In this document: in pieces, positions 48,405 to 60,801 of the stretch
Position numbering within the stretch: the first letter of the stretch is position 1
Layout of the letters: each line of letters starts with the position of its first letter
Assembly: GCA_905331475.1 (NCBI GenBank)
Contig: CAJNYU010002055.1
Span: 240,414-304,413, forward strand
DNA from: Rotaria socialis
Taxonomy: Eukaryota; Rotifera; Eurotatoria; Philodinida; Philodinidae
Direction of reading: 5' to 3'
DNA: 64,000 nt
Position numbers and translations under genes: made by a program
The notes under the pieces: model-generated
What the model was told of the DNA's origin: nothing
Databases searched by the model: none
Seen by the model: the letters and a program-made list of their open reading frames with translations, nothing else

Positions 48405-49861
48405 TTAAACATTTGCTGCTTGTGACATTTTCTTGTGATTGGTTGTCAGTCTTTTCAATAGATCATGATCTTTCTTGTTGAATTGATCGGTTCTATAGTT
48501 AGTGGTATGTACCAAATATGACGAACATAGCCTACGTATCACAGTATTGTTGTCACATGAACTCAATAGCGGATCTTTCGTTTTCCACCTTTGTAGTGAC
48601 AAATATGGTCTTTGACAGGTTCGTCTTCATCATTATTATCAATTTCAATATATATGAAATATTGAGTGTTACCCGAATGACAACTATGAAGTTGACATAG
48701 TATAAGTTGGTCATTATCTACGGACATTTTCAGCTCGAATTCGTTTTCATTCTCAAATAAATGAGTCTGCGCATACCGCTGGCTCATCTTCAGCTGATAT
48801 GTAGCTTACGTGTACTTACGAAAAAAATCAAGGTCCGAATGAGAAGAACTGATATTGTCACGTACGTCGAATAATTTAATCCTATTTTTTCTTAGTGACA
48901 GTTAAACACTAGAAACCAACGTTTTGATATTGATGTGCTGGTTTAACAGGCTAAGCATCCGTTGGGCTATATGTACAGGTTCTACCGACGTAGCATCGTA
49001 CATAATTGGTCGATATTTGCTTAAAGAAGCAGCTACAATACGACTTAGTGTTCCAAAATGAAGTAACTTTGATTGATCGATTCGTTCAGGAAAAAACGTC
49101 ACTTCTTGAAGCGAGCGCGAAAAGTCTCGATCATCCATCTGCACTTAGTGATCAAAAGAGATTCATTTAGTATCATTAGTAGAAAGTTGTTTATTCCCAT
49201 TGAACAGAAATCGAGGAATTTTTAAAGCGTAACCTAGCGCTTCAAATTGTCTGACCACGTCATGTAAGCCACGATCTACAATATTTGTATCATTATTTTC
49301 GAACAATATGGATAATGCGGTGCATTTATCCAGAATAGCTCTTGAAATGGCAGCATCGTTGTGTTTCCCATAGAAGGGACCTGGTAGGTCAAGTATATAA
49401 CCATCTGAAAGAGCTTAAGTCATCTGTTTGATTGGATGTATACATTTATGGGCGGAATAGCAATCTCGTTAGAGTATATAATATTTCAATTTGTTGCAGT
49501 AGACATATGTACCGGCCCATGTAATTGATAATTGATCAACAAAAGAAGCTTTTGTATATATGCAGTATGATGGGTTAGTGATTCAGTTCTTTTTAGACGG
49601 ATCAAATCGAGGTTGGAAGAGACAAAAACATCGTTCAGATCGTTTGTGACAGCACGAAGCGTCCCTTCGCTACGTCATCGAATACTTTCTTCTCACGTAG
49701 ATATTTTAAAAGTACCGATCTATCGAATTCATAGATTAGTCTTTAATTTTATCCAAAATTGGCCAATAGCTTCAAAAGGTGTACGATGCTTCGATAAATG
49801 TATGTGGGATTCAACGAGTGACGTCATTTCTTTCAGCTGCTCCGGTGTCCAGCCTGCCTAA
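48405..49861 (-). pseudogene. DDE_Tnp_4-type transposase with SWIM zinc finger, decayed
   Basis: Read on the minus strand with frame changes, the order is as follows. A helical N-terminal domain (49861 down: GWTPEQLKEMTSLVESHIHL and FEAIGQFWIKLK). WAGTYVYCNKLKYYIL (about 49510), where the first catalytic Asp of the usual DGTY motif is Ala. DGYILDLPGPFYGKHNDA (about 49400). NNDTNIVDRGLHDVVRQFEA with the second Asp in VDRG. KCRWMIETFRARFKK (about 49140) with the catalytic Glu. FGTLSRIVAASLSKYRPI. Finally ECQ-rich C-terminal text with DNNDEDEPVKDHICHYKGG and HVTTIL (48787-48530), resembling a SWIM Cys/His finger. Transposases of this DDE_4 plus SWIM build belong to IS5/Harbinger-like DNA transposons. 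Several stops, frameshifts and the lost Asp show it is dead. I see no terminal inverted repeats. Confidence 0.7.
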
Positions 49862-52290
49862 CTGAATTAGTTCTCTTTAGATAAGATAATGCTATTATCA
49901 GTCATATATAATATCCTTTTTACTCGTGATAATTCAGTATTAAGATCAATAGTGAGATTAGCTCTTTATTTAGACGATAGATGAGTTCGTTCGTGTCGGC
50001 ATTTTCGAGGAGTATTGTAGCAAGAACCACTAGAGTGATGGATGAGCATTAGGAGATATACAGTACAATTACAAGTTGTGCTCTCATGGACGTGCCATAT
50101 GTTTGGACAAGGGTAACTGTGTCATTTCAAGTATGTATTTCATACACCACGGATAATTAATTTCATTATCACCATTCCCATAAATATTATCAAAAAATAA
50201 TAGATTGTCAAAAGTAAGGGTTTCCTGTTGTTGTTCGTCGTCAGTCTTCCGTGCTCTTTCAGATCATCACCATTGGAGGTTGATTTCATATTTGAAGCAC
50301 TTCAATATTCGTTGCAATTGATTATCTCTGGTTCACGTTCAATTTCACGAATTTATAAGAAATTGTGTAACGGTCGGTATGTTTTTAAATTTTATACCGA
50401 TCGAAAACAAAATTTGGAAGAATGCTTTTTTATTTGTTATTTGTAGCACTGCTCACCACTCTAACAGACATAAAATTGTGTTGCCTTTGAGGCGTATAGA
50501 TATAGCTGCCAATAGTTTGCGTGTGTTCCCTCATCTGCAATAGCCCTTCATTTTCCCAACTAGTATCGTTGCCTTCCTTAGGTAAACGTGTGTGTTTACT
50601 CAGCTTGAAGCGTCTTTCTCCAAGCAAGTCAGGTGTTTTGAGTAATTGATTGTTTACGATCGAAAGATTCAAACATCACATGATGTTTTTTACGTATTAC
50701 TTAGATAGTCACCATCAGATATAATTAGAGTCGATAATCTATAGATTCAATGCGGTGAAGATTGGGGTACTGTGACTTTATATCGTGATTAGTCGTATAT
50801 AGTAAAAACAAACCAGGAATTAAATCTGATTTCATTGAGATACGTGAAGCGACGTACCTTCAAAATCAACGATAATTTTTTATTAAATTACTAGCTAATG
50901 AGGAAACTCAATAATCTATGAAATCGTGAATGACATTTTCTTTGTAATCGAATTTTCTAATATACTACAGGAAATTCAAAATTTAAAACTGACTCTCTTT
51001 CGTAGGACTGCGTTGCTCCTATGCTTAATCGAGTGTCACTTTCAAAACTCTTGAGAAGTCTATTAGAGTATAGATTCGATTCAGAAGAAAGAATATGATT
51101 GAATGAAAATACATTTACGTCATACAAAAACTGTCTGATGATGTTTTTATAAGTTTTTTTCATTCCGACTTCTTATATAGATCCATCGTGCAAGTCATCT
51201 TGTGGATAACAAGCTAACAGCAATTATTTAGAGTCCGTCTATCGTCAGAGCTTTAAAAGACATGTCGATAGATCATTGGAAATTTTTTAATCTCGATGAC
51301 ACAATTGAAGCGAGAAAAACTATCAAAATTTCCATATTTCATTGATATGATTTGCAATGCTGCTCAATCGATATCTCGCTATTTCAAATCACAAAGAAAA
51401 TAAACTTGGATTTGTCTGGGTTCCTTTAAATAATTATATTATTGCGTTGGAAGACATCAACCGTCTATTGTCTTTGTTTTATTAGCTCACTAGACCGACG
51501 CAGAATGAAAAATTTCTTCTCCATGTATAAAAAAAATGCTCGTAAACTTCGGAGTGTGACCTGGTACAAGTGCACTTTCGTAGTCATTAATGACCCGATG
51601 GCGAACTGCAAGCTAAAAGAATATCGGATAGCACATGGGTATTGGCTCAAACAGTGTAAGCGATATGCATGACTACATGAATACCCTTGTGTCGATACCC
51701 GATAAGTAAACTAGTTGAAATATTTCAGAGTCGCAATTTGTCTTATACATTTTGTCGAATTCGTCGCAAAAGAGTGAAACCGAAGAAAGAGTTGTGATAA
51801 AAATTAATTTCTCCCTTGTGGTGTATGATTGTTATTGCTCAAGAGCCGCTTGTCAAAGAATCATTTCTTGGGTATCGCGGACGAAAAGTGAATAATCAAT
51901 TTTTTTGATCACATTGTAATGATGATTTCAACATTGGAACAAACACAAAACAACTTTACAGTCGAGTTCATCATTTTTTTAACTTGACCTTAAGCAAAAG
52001 GTTTTTATCCATTTCTTGTTCGCACTTTGCATGTATTTATCAAGAGATATGAGAAAGTCAGAAGAAAACTATTTGATTATGAAGTCGTAATCCATCGAGT
52101 ATTCCTAAGTATTCTCGCTGTTTTGGTGTTAGTAGAGAAATTTCAATTAACAGAGAGAAGTATTGATTTGCATACTGCTCATTTGAATACGAAAGAGAAA
52201 AGCAATCATCAAAACGTATAAAAAATATACGGAGTTTCAAAAAATATACTCAGCATAAGTAAAAATTCTCATTTCGATTGACTGCTACAA
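49862..52290. other. Mostly gene-free stretch between transposase relic and locus B
   Basis: An 80-codon minus-strand frame at 50672-50430 (KLSKHTRLPKEGNDTSWENE and RQHNFMSVRVVSSATNNK) reads like real protein and may be the decayed N-terminus of the transposase, but I cannot link it. From about 51690 the sequence resembles the upstream flank of LamG locus A. Confidence 0.35.
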
Positions 52291-54615
52291 ATGATCATGG
52301 CACACCGAAAGACAGAAAACGATTTTCAGAAGAGTGTTTGGGCATTCAAACCAGCATCTGAACCAAAAACATCTTATCCACCGATGGACAGTAACTGCGA
52401 GCATGCTACTACGTAAGATATTAGAGCAACAGTGTAAATGTTAACAGATTTTTTTTGTTTTAATGCAACATGTCTCATTATAGATTGAAAAGCGATCCCA
52501 TGAAACCTGTCTCATTGTGGTCGTCTTTTAGAAATGGTCTTGTTATTGGTACATTATTCGGAGGAATAATATTAGCTGCTGTTCTAACTTACTGGTTGTT
52601 ATCGCCATCAACAACAATCGAAAACCAATCAACAAGCACATCAACAAGTATGATGTAACGATTTTATTTTTGTCCGATAATGAAAGAACAAGTTGTTTGC
52701 TTTATTTCCGGAAATATTAGCTCGGTTAAATCCAGAATTTGCACCGTTAAAAAAGAAAAATTTAGCACGCTAGACGAAATTTGTTACAGTAACATTGAAT
52801 TCATTTAAAAAAGAAGATTATAGAATGTTTTCACACAGAAGAAGTCGATGATATTATCGAATGACTTCATATGTAAATAATCATAATAGATTGAAAAGAA
52901 GATTGTCTAAATATTGCTTTTACCACGTAAATGACTTTTTTTTTAGCAACAACGAGTACAACAACGACGACTACAGCAACATTCTTTTCATGTGGTTATT
53001 CGTGCGTAGGCCAAACACGGGCTTCGACAATCAATCAACTCGCTCAATGGTCATTTGATGGAACCGTTCGTGATAATACAAACAATTACTTGACTTCTAC
53101 AAGCGTAACTCCAACATTTATTACTGGATACAATAATCAAGCGCTTTTTCTCAATTCTACATTGAACCCATCGCTTTCGACATCATATATTCCTTTGGGA
53201 AATACTAGTTTTACCATTGATGCCTGGCTGTATCCTACGACTTTTTCGAATTCATCCGACCAAGTTCTAGTTTCCATGTGTCCTGTGATTAACAACAGCA
53301 GTTGCTTGTACTTGGCTATTCGCAGAAATAATTCGAACCACTATTTGAGTTTTGGCTTCTACAACGATGACTTATGGGGAGCAACTATCTTATCACTTAA
53401 TCAATGGATTCATGCTGCATTCGTATTCGACATCAGTGCGTTTCAACAATCGATCTATCTCAATGGATTTCTCGATAGTTCGCGCAATACATCCAATCCA
53501 TTACTAGCGTTTTCAGGAAATTTTTGCATTGGCTACAATTCAATCATGTTTCTGGGCAACACATCGTTTGAGGTATAGATATCTTACATTTTATATTCTT
53601 TTGGTGCATGAAAAATATTAGTTGAAACCTTTACAAAGAATCTGCTAATTATTTGAGATTAAATAGTTTATTAAGATATCAGTCAGCTTACCGTTATCTG
53701 ATTAGTTTATTCTCATCGACTAGAACATACATTCGCGATAAAACTTTCCAAATAGATGCATTCATTTTTAATAGTACTCGAAAATAATTTGAGTTTTTTT
53801 TCTTGTCTATTTCATTCTTTCTCGAGTCGATTGCAGCTAACGGATGTTGGAGATAAATATTAAATCTTTCTCGTTCTCTCATTATGTTGCAGGGTTATAT
53901 AGATCAACTGTCAGTAAGTTCTCGAGCCAAGTCTTCTTGTGAAATACTCGAAGAGGCTTCACTCGAGGCATGGTTTACATTCGAAAATGTAAGATTGCCA
54001 CTTCTCGACATTGGACCCTATTCATTATCAGTTACTGCCTCCGCATACACCATAATATCCGGTCGTTGGTCTTCTCCAGCAATTTCGTTCACTGGCTCGA
54101 ATACTTCATATTTTCAAGCAATCGGCTTTACTGCTCTTCGCATTTCCAATCACGAATTCTCCATTAGTTTTTGGATGTATCCTGAATCATTATCAGGCAC
54201 ACTTGTTCATGTTTCAAGTTCATTGAATGGTACTGGCTGGTGTATGCCATTCATAGGTCTCACAGGTAATGGGTCATTGGTAGCACAGATATATAATGGT
54301 GTCACTCTATCATTATTGGGACCGAATGTTTCTTTGAGCACTTGGTATCAGATTGTACAAACATGGAGTCCAGCAAATGGCTTACAACTCTATGTGAATA
54401 GTTGGATGACATATTCTTTGAGTTCAGCAGCTTCTTTTCTGGCAAGTGGTTCTCCGCCAATGTATGTAACGTTGGCTAATAGTCTTTTCGGTTCAGGAAA
54501 CTGTCATGGAGGAATGCTCAACTCGACCATGCCATTTATTGGTGCCATTGATGACTTTAGAGTCTATAGTCGAGAACTGACATATGACGATGTGTGCACG
54601 ATCTACAATACATAA
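52291..54615 (+). CDS. LamG/concanavalin-A-like type II membrane protein, locus B
   Basis: Exons 52470-52647, 52947-53572 and 53893-54615 join in phase to 508 residues from the ATG at 52470. The membrane segment (NGLVIGTLFGGIILAAVLTY) follows a short basic N-terminus. Then come a threonine-rich stalk, a first LamG-like domain (WSFDGTVRD, NTSFTIDAWLYP, QWIHAAFVFD) and a second (EFSISFWMYPES, WYQIVQTWSPANGLQLYVN, FIGAIDDFRVYSRE), with many N-glycosylation sites and cysteines in CHGGM and DVCTIYN. The upstream exon equivalent to that of locus A is present (52291, SVWAFKPASEPK) but has TAA at 52414-52416 where locus A has GAA. Translation must therefore start at 52470 or the gene is impaired. The extracellular part points to ligand or glycan binding at the cell surface. 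Confidence 0.75.
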
Positions 54616-55983
54616 TCGCGAATTATGAAACGAGATTTTGAATAACAATTTATTTTTTTCTGCTCTTACGTACAATAATTTTTTTTCTAATTTGCGCCGT
54701 GATAATTTACATGATTATTAACCTAACTAACTCATTTATTATACTTACTGAAAAAAGAATAAAAAAGAAAAAAAATGAACAAGTTCACATATCTGTTCTG
54801 GAAAATATGCTAGTGGGATTGATAGATCTTCTACAAGTCTGCCAAAGTGTGGCTTTATCTTGAAAAAAAACAATTTCCCTAATATGTTATGGCTCAGCAT
54901 CCATCGAGCTTGTAAGTAGGCTGTTAATCCAAGACTCAAGAATTTAACTCATTATACGAATAGAACTCAAGAATATTATAGAAATTAAGAACTGTGCAAT
55001 GACAATTGATGCCATTGTAGTTAGGTAGGCGCCAGCAGAAGATTCACTTCAAGTTCAAACTGTTGCACTATGCTTTTATGAGAAACTATGTTTGAAAATT
55101 AAAATCAGCAACATTAAATGGTCATCTCCAATGGAGATTTTCCTATCAGTTAGGCTGAAATACGTAATAATATTGCTGCTAGAAATATATTTAGGAATGT
55201 ATACGACTTTTAACCGTTATTATTGCTGTAATCATCGTGCTAGGAACACTTCATTTTTGTAGCAAGTGCTAACTGTGACGAGAAAATTTTGCGACTAGAA
55301 TTATGAAATTTGGTTTGGATTCACCTTTCTATATACATTTATAATATTCTAACAAGTTCTACTATCAAAAGACATTGAACAAATGCTTTGCGCAGGAAAG
55401 AAGAGATATGGATATGAACTTAAGATATGAATTGGTTCAAACATTTAGGTATGTATCGTTCTTTTTTCTGTTCTGTCAACGTCACAATGTTGATGTCTCG
55501 GTTGAAACATCAATTCTTCATTCTCTACAAAGAACAAACAAGAGAAAAAATGGCACAAAAAAGTATGAGGTAAGAAAACCAGTCATTAGTCGTTTCAAGA
55601 ATAAAACGAGACGAAAAGAGTCCCATTTAGGCTTGTTACAATCATTTTTCTTTCTTACCGTAGGTCAAGTACACTGTTCTTTTCTCTCGTATAGCGAACC
55701 AGATAGATAGTTTCAATAATTAGACTAATAACAATTGATTATTTTATATCTGTCTACTTGTGATTAAGTGCATGTATACCGAAAGATTTAAGAGTTAGTT
55801 ATATTGGTACAATGCTATGTGTTTATAGTGAGAATAGTAAATAATATATGTTTACTCAATAGATATAGACAGATGGAGGAATAAATAAAACAAAGTCTCG
55901 TTCAATTGCGATAATACGTTTAAATTATTGACATTGTTTTTAGTATATGTAATGTTATTTTCATAATTTATTTGCATAGACAA
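54616..55983. other. Gene-free stretch
   Basis: The first 100 bases still match the 3' flank of locus A. The remainder is AT-rich intergenic DNA. The 111-codon frame at 55375-55710 is lysine/arginine-rich without a recognised family and is doubtful. Confidence 0.4.
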
Positions 55984-57252
55984 ATGTTTCCACAGTACAC
56001 TGAACGTAAGTTAATTGAAACAAACGTTTTACTTAATGTAATGATGATGAACACTGTAGGTCAAATGGGAGGCGAGTTAGCCATCTGGCTCCTAATCACT
56101 GTTGGTGCTCTACTTATTCCTCTTATTGTTATCGCCATTTGTTGCATAAGACATCAGTAAGTGTTCATTCATTCTATCAATATTTTATCGAAATTACTTC
56201 TTCGATTGAATTCTTCTGAGCTGTTTCCTCTTACTGGTTATTTGAAAATGAAAATTTCATGGAAACAATTTTATTTGCCAAATGTTCTCTCACTTCTTTT
56301 TCTGATTTACGTCAAGTCCTATTTGTGCATCATTATTATTTTACAACAAACATATTTAAGCACAAATTTCGATTCATTTTTTCATTAACAGCTGTTGGAA
56401 AAATATTCCTACTCGTCGTCTGCTCTATTCTTCTACTCTTGTGACTAACAATGTTGTAGTAATGGGTTCAAATACATTGCCACACCAGTTATGGCCTCCC
56501 CACGTATGTGAATTAAAAGGAAAACCAAAACAAATAATCCAAAAAATATACTATGTTGAATATTTATATTCTTCAATGAGTATTTTTATTTTGTGTATTT
56601 GGTGTCAGTATTCTAACTACGCTTTTTTTGATTCACATTCCTGTATTTTTTTGCACTTTTTTATTCATATAACTTTAATACGATATGGATACAAAATTTT
56701 CATTGAATTCTTATTTTGCTTTACAGTTTACCACGAAGGCCTCAAATGACCTTGATGGAAAGTCGACTTCCACGTATCATGAAAAATACGCAACAAACGA
56801 AGATTCTACGGTATAGGAAAATTAAAATTCTTTATTTTTCTCAACATTTCTTTTCTCATTGATGAATTTACGTTAGTTCGTATAATGGTCCTTTCATGAA
56901 ATCAAGTAATGATGATGTTGGTGTATCATCTGAAAATAATTATAATTTGACATTTTCACGTGTGAATTCACTTAAAAAACAACGTGTTCATTGGCGTGAA
57001 CAATCCGCAGCCTCAAAAAATGATGTCTTCTATTCTCGAGAAGATAGTTTTAATACTAGAATGCTAACTGAATTGCCATCAACTGATCGTAATCGTACTT
57101 TTATATTAAGTTCATCATCAGTTCCGTCTCATTTCATTCCTAGAGCAATCATTCCAGCTGGTTCAGCCGTTCATAATATTGGAACAAGCCAATTATTGTT
57201 ACTGTCTACAAACCTAATGCCGATTTCATTTGATCATAATAGCCTCGTATAA
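55984..57252 (+). CDS. Small single-pass membrane protein, five exons
   Basis: Exons 55984-56005, 56060-56156, 56392-56487, 56727-56810 and 56877-57252 give an open frame of 224 residues. The first exon encodes only MFPQYTE plus one base and is followed by a 54-bp intron (GTAAGT to ACTGTAG). Exon 2 gives the membrane segment (ELAIWLLITVGALLIPLIVI) close to the N-terminus, followed by AICCIRHHC, a likely palmitoylation site. The cytoplasmic part is polar (RRPQMTLMESRLPRIMKN; SLKKQRVHWREQSAASKN; SREDSFNTRMLTELPSTDRN). The third exon has a stronger donor, GTATGT, at 56504, but using it shifts the frame and stops the protein 30 residues later (TAA at 56883-56885). The in-frame donor at 56488 (GTTATG) is weaker. 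No family is recognised. Confidence 0.55.
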
Positions 57253-57452
57253 TTTCTTTTTGCGCTGAATATTTCAGTATTTTTGTACTTGTTTAAACGA
57301 GTTTTCTTTTTTCAAACATATAATTATAGCAACGAAACAAAGTTATAAAAAATTCTAGTAATTTTCATAATTAAGACATATTTTATAAAAATTACAGAAT
57401 TCATTACATGGATATTTAATTAAAAATCATATAAAAGAAGAAGAAAAAAGAA

Positions 57453-58272
57453 TCAAGAATTTATACAACACTTAGTACTATTTGACTCAGGTGGTTTTTG
57501 ATTATCTTTTAAACGAAATGATTTTGGAGTCGATGAAATCACAATGTGTCCATCAGAAGGTACCGTAACAGTTGATGTTGGTATCTGTCCTGATGACGCT
57601 ATTGCTGATGTATTATCGACTGCTTTAGGCATTTTTTTATAAAAAATACTGTTAACAATGGTAAGAAACGCTTGTTCAACATTAGATGAAGTAAGTGCTG
57701 ATGTTTCCAAATACGATATATTAAGTTGCTCAGCAAGTCTTGTTGCTTGTTCACGTGATATCTTACGTTGATCAACTAAATCAGATTTATTTCCTACGAG
57801 TACAATTGGTACGTCAGATGGTGTATGTCGATGTAATTCCTCAATCCAAGTTATTATATGATCAAACGATTCAGGTTTAGTTAAGTCAAATACAGCTAAA
57901 GCACCTTCACTACCACGGTAAAATTGTGGTATAACAGTTTTGAAACGTTCTTGTCCTGCTGTATCCTATGATGATAACATTAAAACAATTTAAAAATAAT
58001 TACAGAAACATAATCAATTACCCAAACTTGAGTTTTTATCTTTTTTCCTTCAATTAAAACTTGTTTATAAGCAAATTCAACTCCAATTGTTGATTGTGTA
58101 TCAAGACGAAATTCATTACGAGTGAAACGTAATAAAAGATTACTCTTAACAAAGACGAAATAGTAAATTATTATTGGAAAAAAATCAAGTGTACTTTGCC
58201 AACAGAACTATCACCGATAAGAACTAGTTTAAAAATGAAATCATATTCAGCACCACCACTTGATTTTGCCAT
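57453..58272 (-). CDS. Rab11-like small GTPase
   Basis: Exons 58272-58195, 58144-58022 and 57965-57453 join in phase to 237 residues. Motifs are GDSSVGK then [12 protein letters not shown] (P-loop and the Rab11 signature after it), [12 protein letters not shown] (switch I), DTAGQERF (switch II), VGNKSDL (NKxD) and [15 protein letters not shown]. Rab11 directs recycling endosome and exocytic traffic. The copy is diverged: it has [16 protein letters not shown] where Rab11 has a more conserved YRG-VGALLVYD. The tail is longer than usual and ends KCCINS, comparable to the CC-plus-three-residue end of Rab11. The gene lies tail-to-tail with the membrane protein gene (200 bp apart). A GA microsatellite lies about 20 bp upstream of the start codon. 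Confidence 0.85.
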
Positions 58273-58291
58273 AAATATCAATATATGTGTT

Positions 58292-58322
58292 AGAGAGAGA
58301 GAGAGAGAGAGAGAAAGAGAAA
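58292..58322. repeat. GA microsatellite
   Basis: A pure GA run followed by AAAGAGAAAAAG lies just upstream of the Rab11-like ATG, so on the gene's own strand it is a CT-rich tract in the presumed 5' UTR or core promoter. GA tracts of this kind can bind GAGA-type factors, but no evidence of that is visible here. Confidence 0.85.
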
Positions 58323-60109
58323 AAGAAATTTTATTTGTCTATTTGATGACAAGACGAAGAATACGCTCGTCTACTTATAGAAACATACTTTTCATCTTAT
58401 TCATTGTAAATTATCTTATCAGACAAACGTGTACTGTAATAAAGAAGATAGACACGTTGAAAAGACATTTGAAGTTATCATATTATTTTATTCTGTTATC
58501 TTATTAAAAGAAAAAAAAAAGTATATCTTGCAGTTAAACTAGAAATCGTTCGATTCTTTTTGAGTTCCGTAATTTTTTCAATTGTTTTTACAATATATTG
58601 CCACAGTAGTTAGATTTTCATTTAGCGTAAAGAAAATAATTCTATGATTACATGTACATAAATTCTAATATTGACATTTGAAAAAAATGAGGTATCACAT
58701 AATGATATAGACATAAGATAATATAGTGCAGAGAGACAGTTGTAAAACAACTGAGAAAATGGTAATATGTCTGTGTTGACAGTAGATGATAAATTCACCG
58801 ATATCATTTATGATACAAGCTCGAGAGTCATTATTTTTGCTGAATTTTACATTAATGTTTGATCAAAAAGAATATGATATTGCAGTAGCATTTACTAGTT
58901 AGATTAGAATTTTGCTGATATGTTGTTTGTTTGATTAAATAGAATTCTATTTATAAGCCGTTTGATTAATACATTTCATATTAACTCAAAAAATTTACAT
59001 ACGTACTAGGGATTTTAAAATAATATTTTGATCTATCTAAAAAGTACTATTCATCAATAGATAATGAAAAAGAAATTCTTTATTGAAAAGATACGAACTG
59101 ATGAAACCCTTTGTTTTTAAATATTTTATGAATAATGACAAATAGTTCGAGATTTAGTCGTCCCAATTCATCTTCTACAATTTAAAAAGTTGGAACTCAT
59201 TTCAACTGATCAACAGGTACTATATAATTTATAAACAACAATTAAGAAACTCTCCCTTGACAATATCTAGCTAATTATTTTGAGAGTCTCATATTTGAAA
59301 AATAGTATCAAGAATAGAAACAGTTTTTCTTTCAAAATTTGTTGAGAGAAATAGTATCAGAAAAAATACTTGCTGCAAGAGATAATCGATTTTGATCTGT
59401 CTTGTTTTCTATTCAATAAAATAGTTCGTTCACCTAATCAAAATATGACATGTCACACGTATTAATACTGTGAAGATAAGTTTTTTTTTGTGAACTAAGA
59501 TTCAAGCAGTCAAAACCTTTAAATTCAAATTTCGTTGAATTTTGCAATAAAATTTAAGAAAAAGAAAAGAGGGTCGTGAAATCATATTTAGTTGTTGCTA
59601 TCATAATTTCTACAATGAATATATACATATATAGAATTTTGTTCGTTGATATTTAATTCACCCACCCTCATAATTTCAGTTCATCCCTACTGATGAATTC
59701 ATCTCATATACAATTTTTCTATACGATTTTGAAGATTGTATTCCTTTTCGTGCTTTCTCAATCATTGATCATCTATTGTTATCACTTTGACTACATTTTG
59801 AGGCGAAACATGATTCACCAATTTCAAAAATATTGTCAACTATTGCGCATCTCTCCTTTATTTGTCAATTTGACTTCATCAAACTTGCTTATTTTCTTTT
59901 CTCCTTTCATCTTACATAGATTTATACTAACATTAAAATATTAGACAAACGCATGTCTCAAATCTATCAATTAACACTGAAGAATGATCTGTATCCGTAG
60001 GCATATTTTCTTTCAGAATACCTGTCAAAATTTAAATTCTTAGTTTTTTACTTTGCACGCACGCATCTACATATATTTTACTAACTCATTAATAAATTCG
60101 CCTTAATAT
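58323..60109. other. Gene-free stretch
   Basis: AT-rich DNA, with no supported exon. A hydrophobic 83-codon plus frame at 59693-59944 is probably chance. Confidence 0.45.
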
Positions 60110-60580
60110 ACAGTGGCGGCCAAAATTATCCGACCACTTTATAAAAATATATTCTTTGTTTTATATCTGAGCCATGGAAATAGCTAGATATCTGCGACTT
60201 TTACCATGTTGTTGGTCATTGTGTCTTGAGTGTCCATGATTAGTCTCAGGTCAAAACTTCGTATGTTTTATTTTTTATTAAAACGAAAAAAACATACAAT
60301 CAATTTTTCATGGGTCAAAATTATCCGACCACTTGTTTTCCCGCCATTTCTGAACGCGCGTCTGATTATAAAATTTTCTTCATAATATATCATTAGAAAG
60401 AACAATTTGATTTCTACACGATGAGCTACTATTTGTTCAATTATTATATAGTATAAGAAGAACAATTGGTGATTCTTAGTTACTATGGTCAAAAAGCTAT
60501 AAACAGACAGTTTCTCTCGCTAAGACTGAACAAATTACAGTGAATTATAGACTATTCGAAAGAGCGTCGAAAACCACATT
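60110..60580 (+). mobile_element. Isolated left end of a Tc1-like element with IR/DR structure
   Basis: After TA at about 60110 the sequence CAGTGGCGGCCAAAATTATC starts a Tc1-like terminus. The word CAAAATTATCCGACCACTT occurs here (about 60120) and again about 178 bases further in (about 60297), in the same orientation. Two direct repeats inside one terminal inverted repeat are the IR/DR arrangement of Sleeping-Beauty-type Tc1 elements. Past the inner repeat, an ATG near 60484 opens MVKKL and then a stop, with later fragments suggesting the start of a decayed transposase. I could not find the opposite end in the rest of the window, so the element is truncated. Confidence 0.65.
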
Positions 60581-60801
60581 ATATATACTATTCGAATGAG
60601 TTTCTTCTGACTCAAAGTTAAAATTTCTCAGTCCAATATGTGCACGAAAAGGTTCGACCATTTGTATATTGTCCATAATTTTGTAGCAAAAGTTCTTCGA
60701 AATTGCTTCAAAAGCATGTATATTTGTAGAAAATAATTTTCTCTACAAAACCTGATCCTTAAAACCATATATTGATTGCTATCTTATGAGTTATGAAAGA
60801 T

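Noticed and set aside
55375-55710. 111-codon lysine/arginine-rich plus frame
   Set aside because: No recognisable domain, composition expected from A-rich DNA, and it is not joined to the membrane protein gene downstream.
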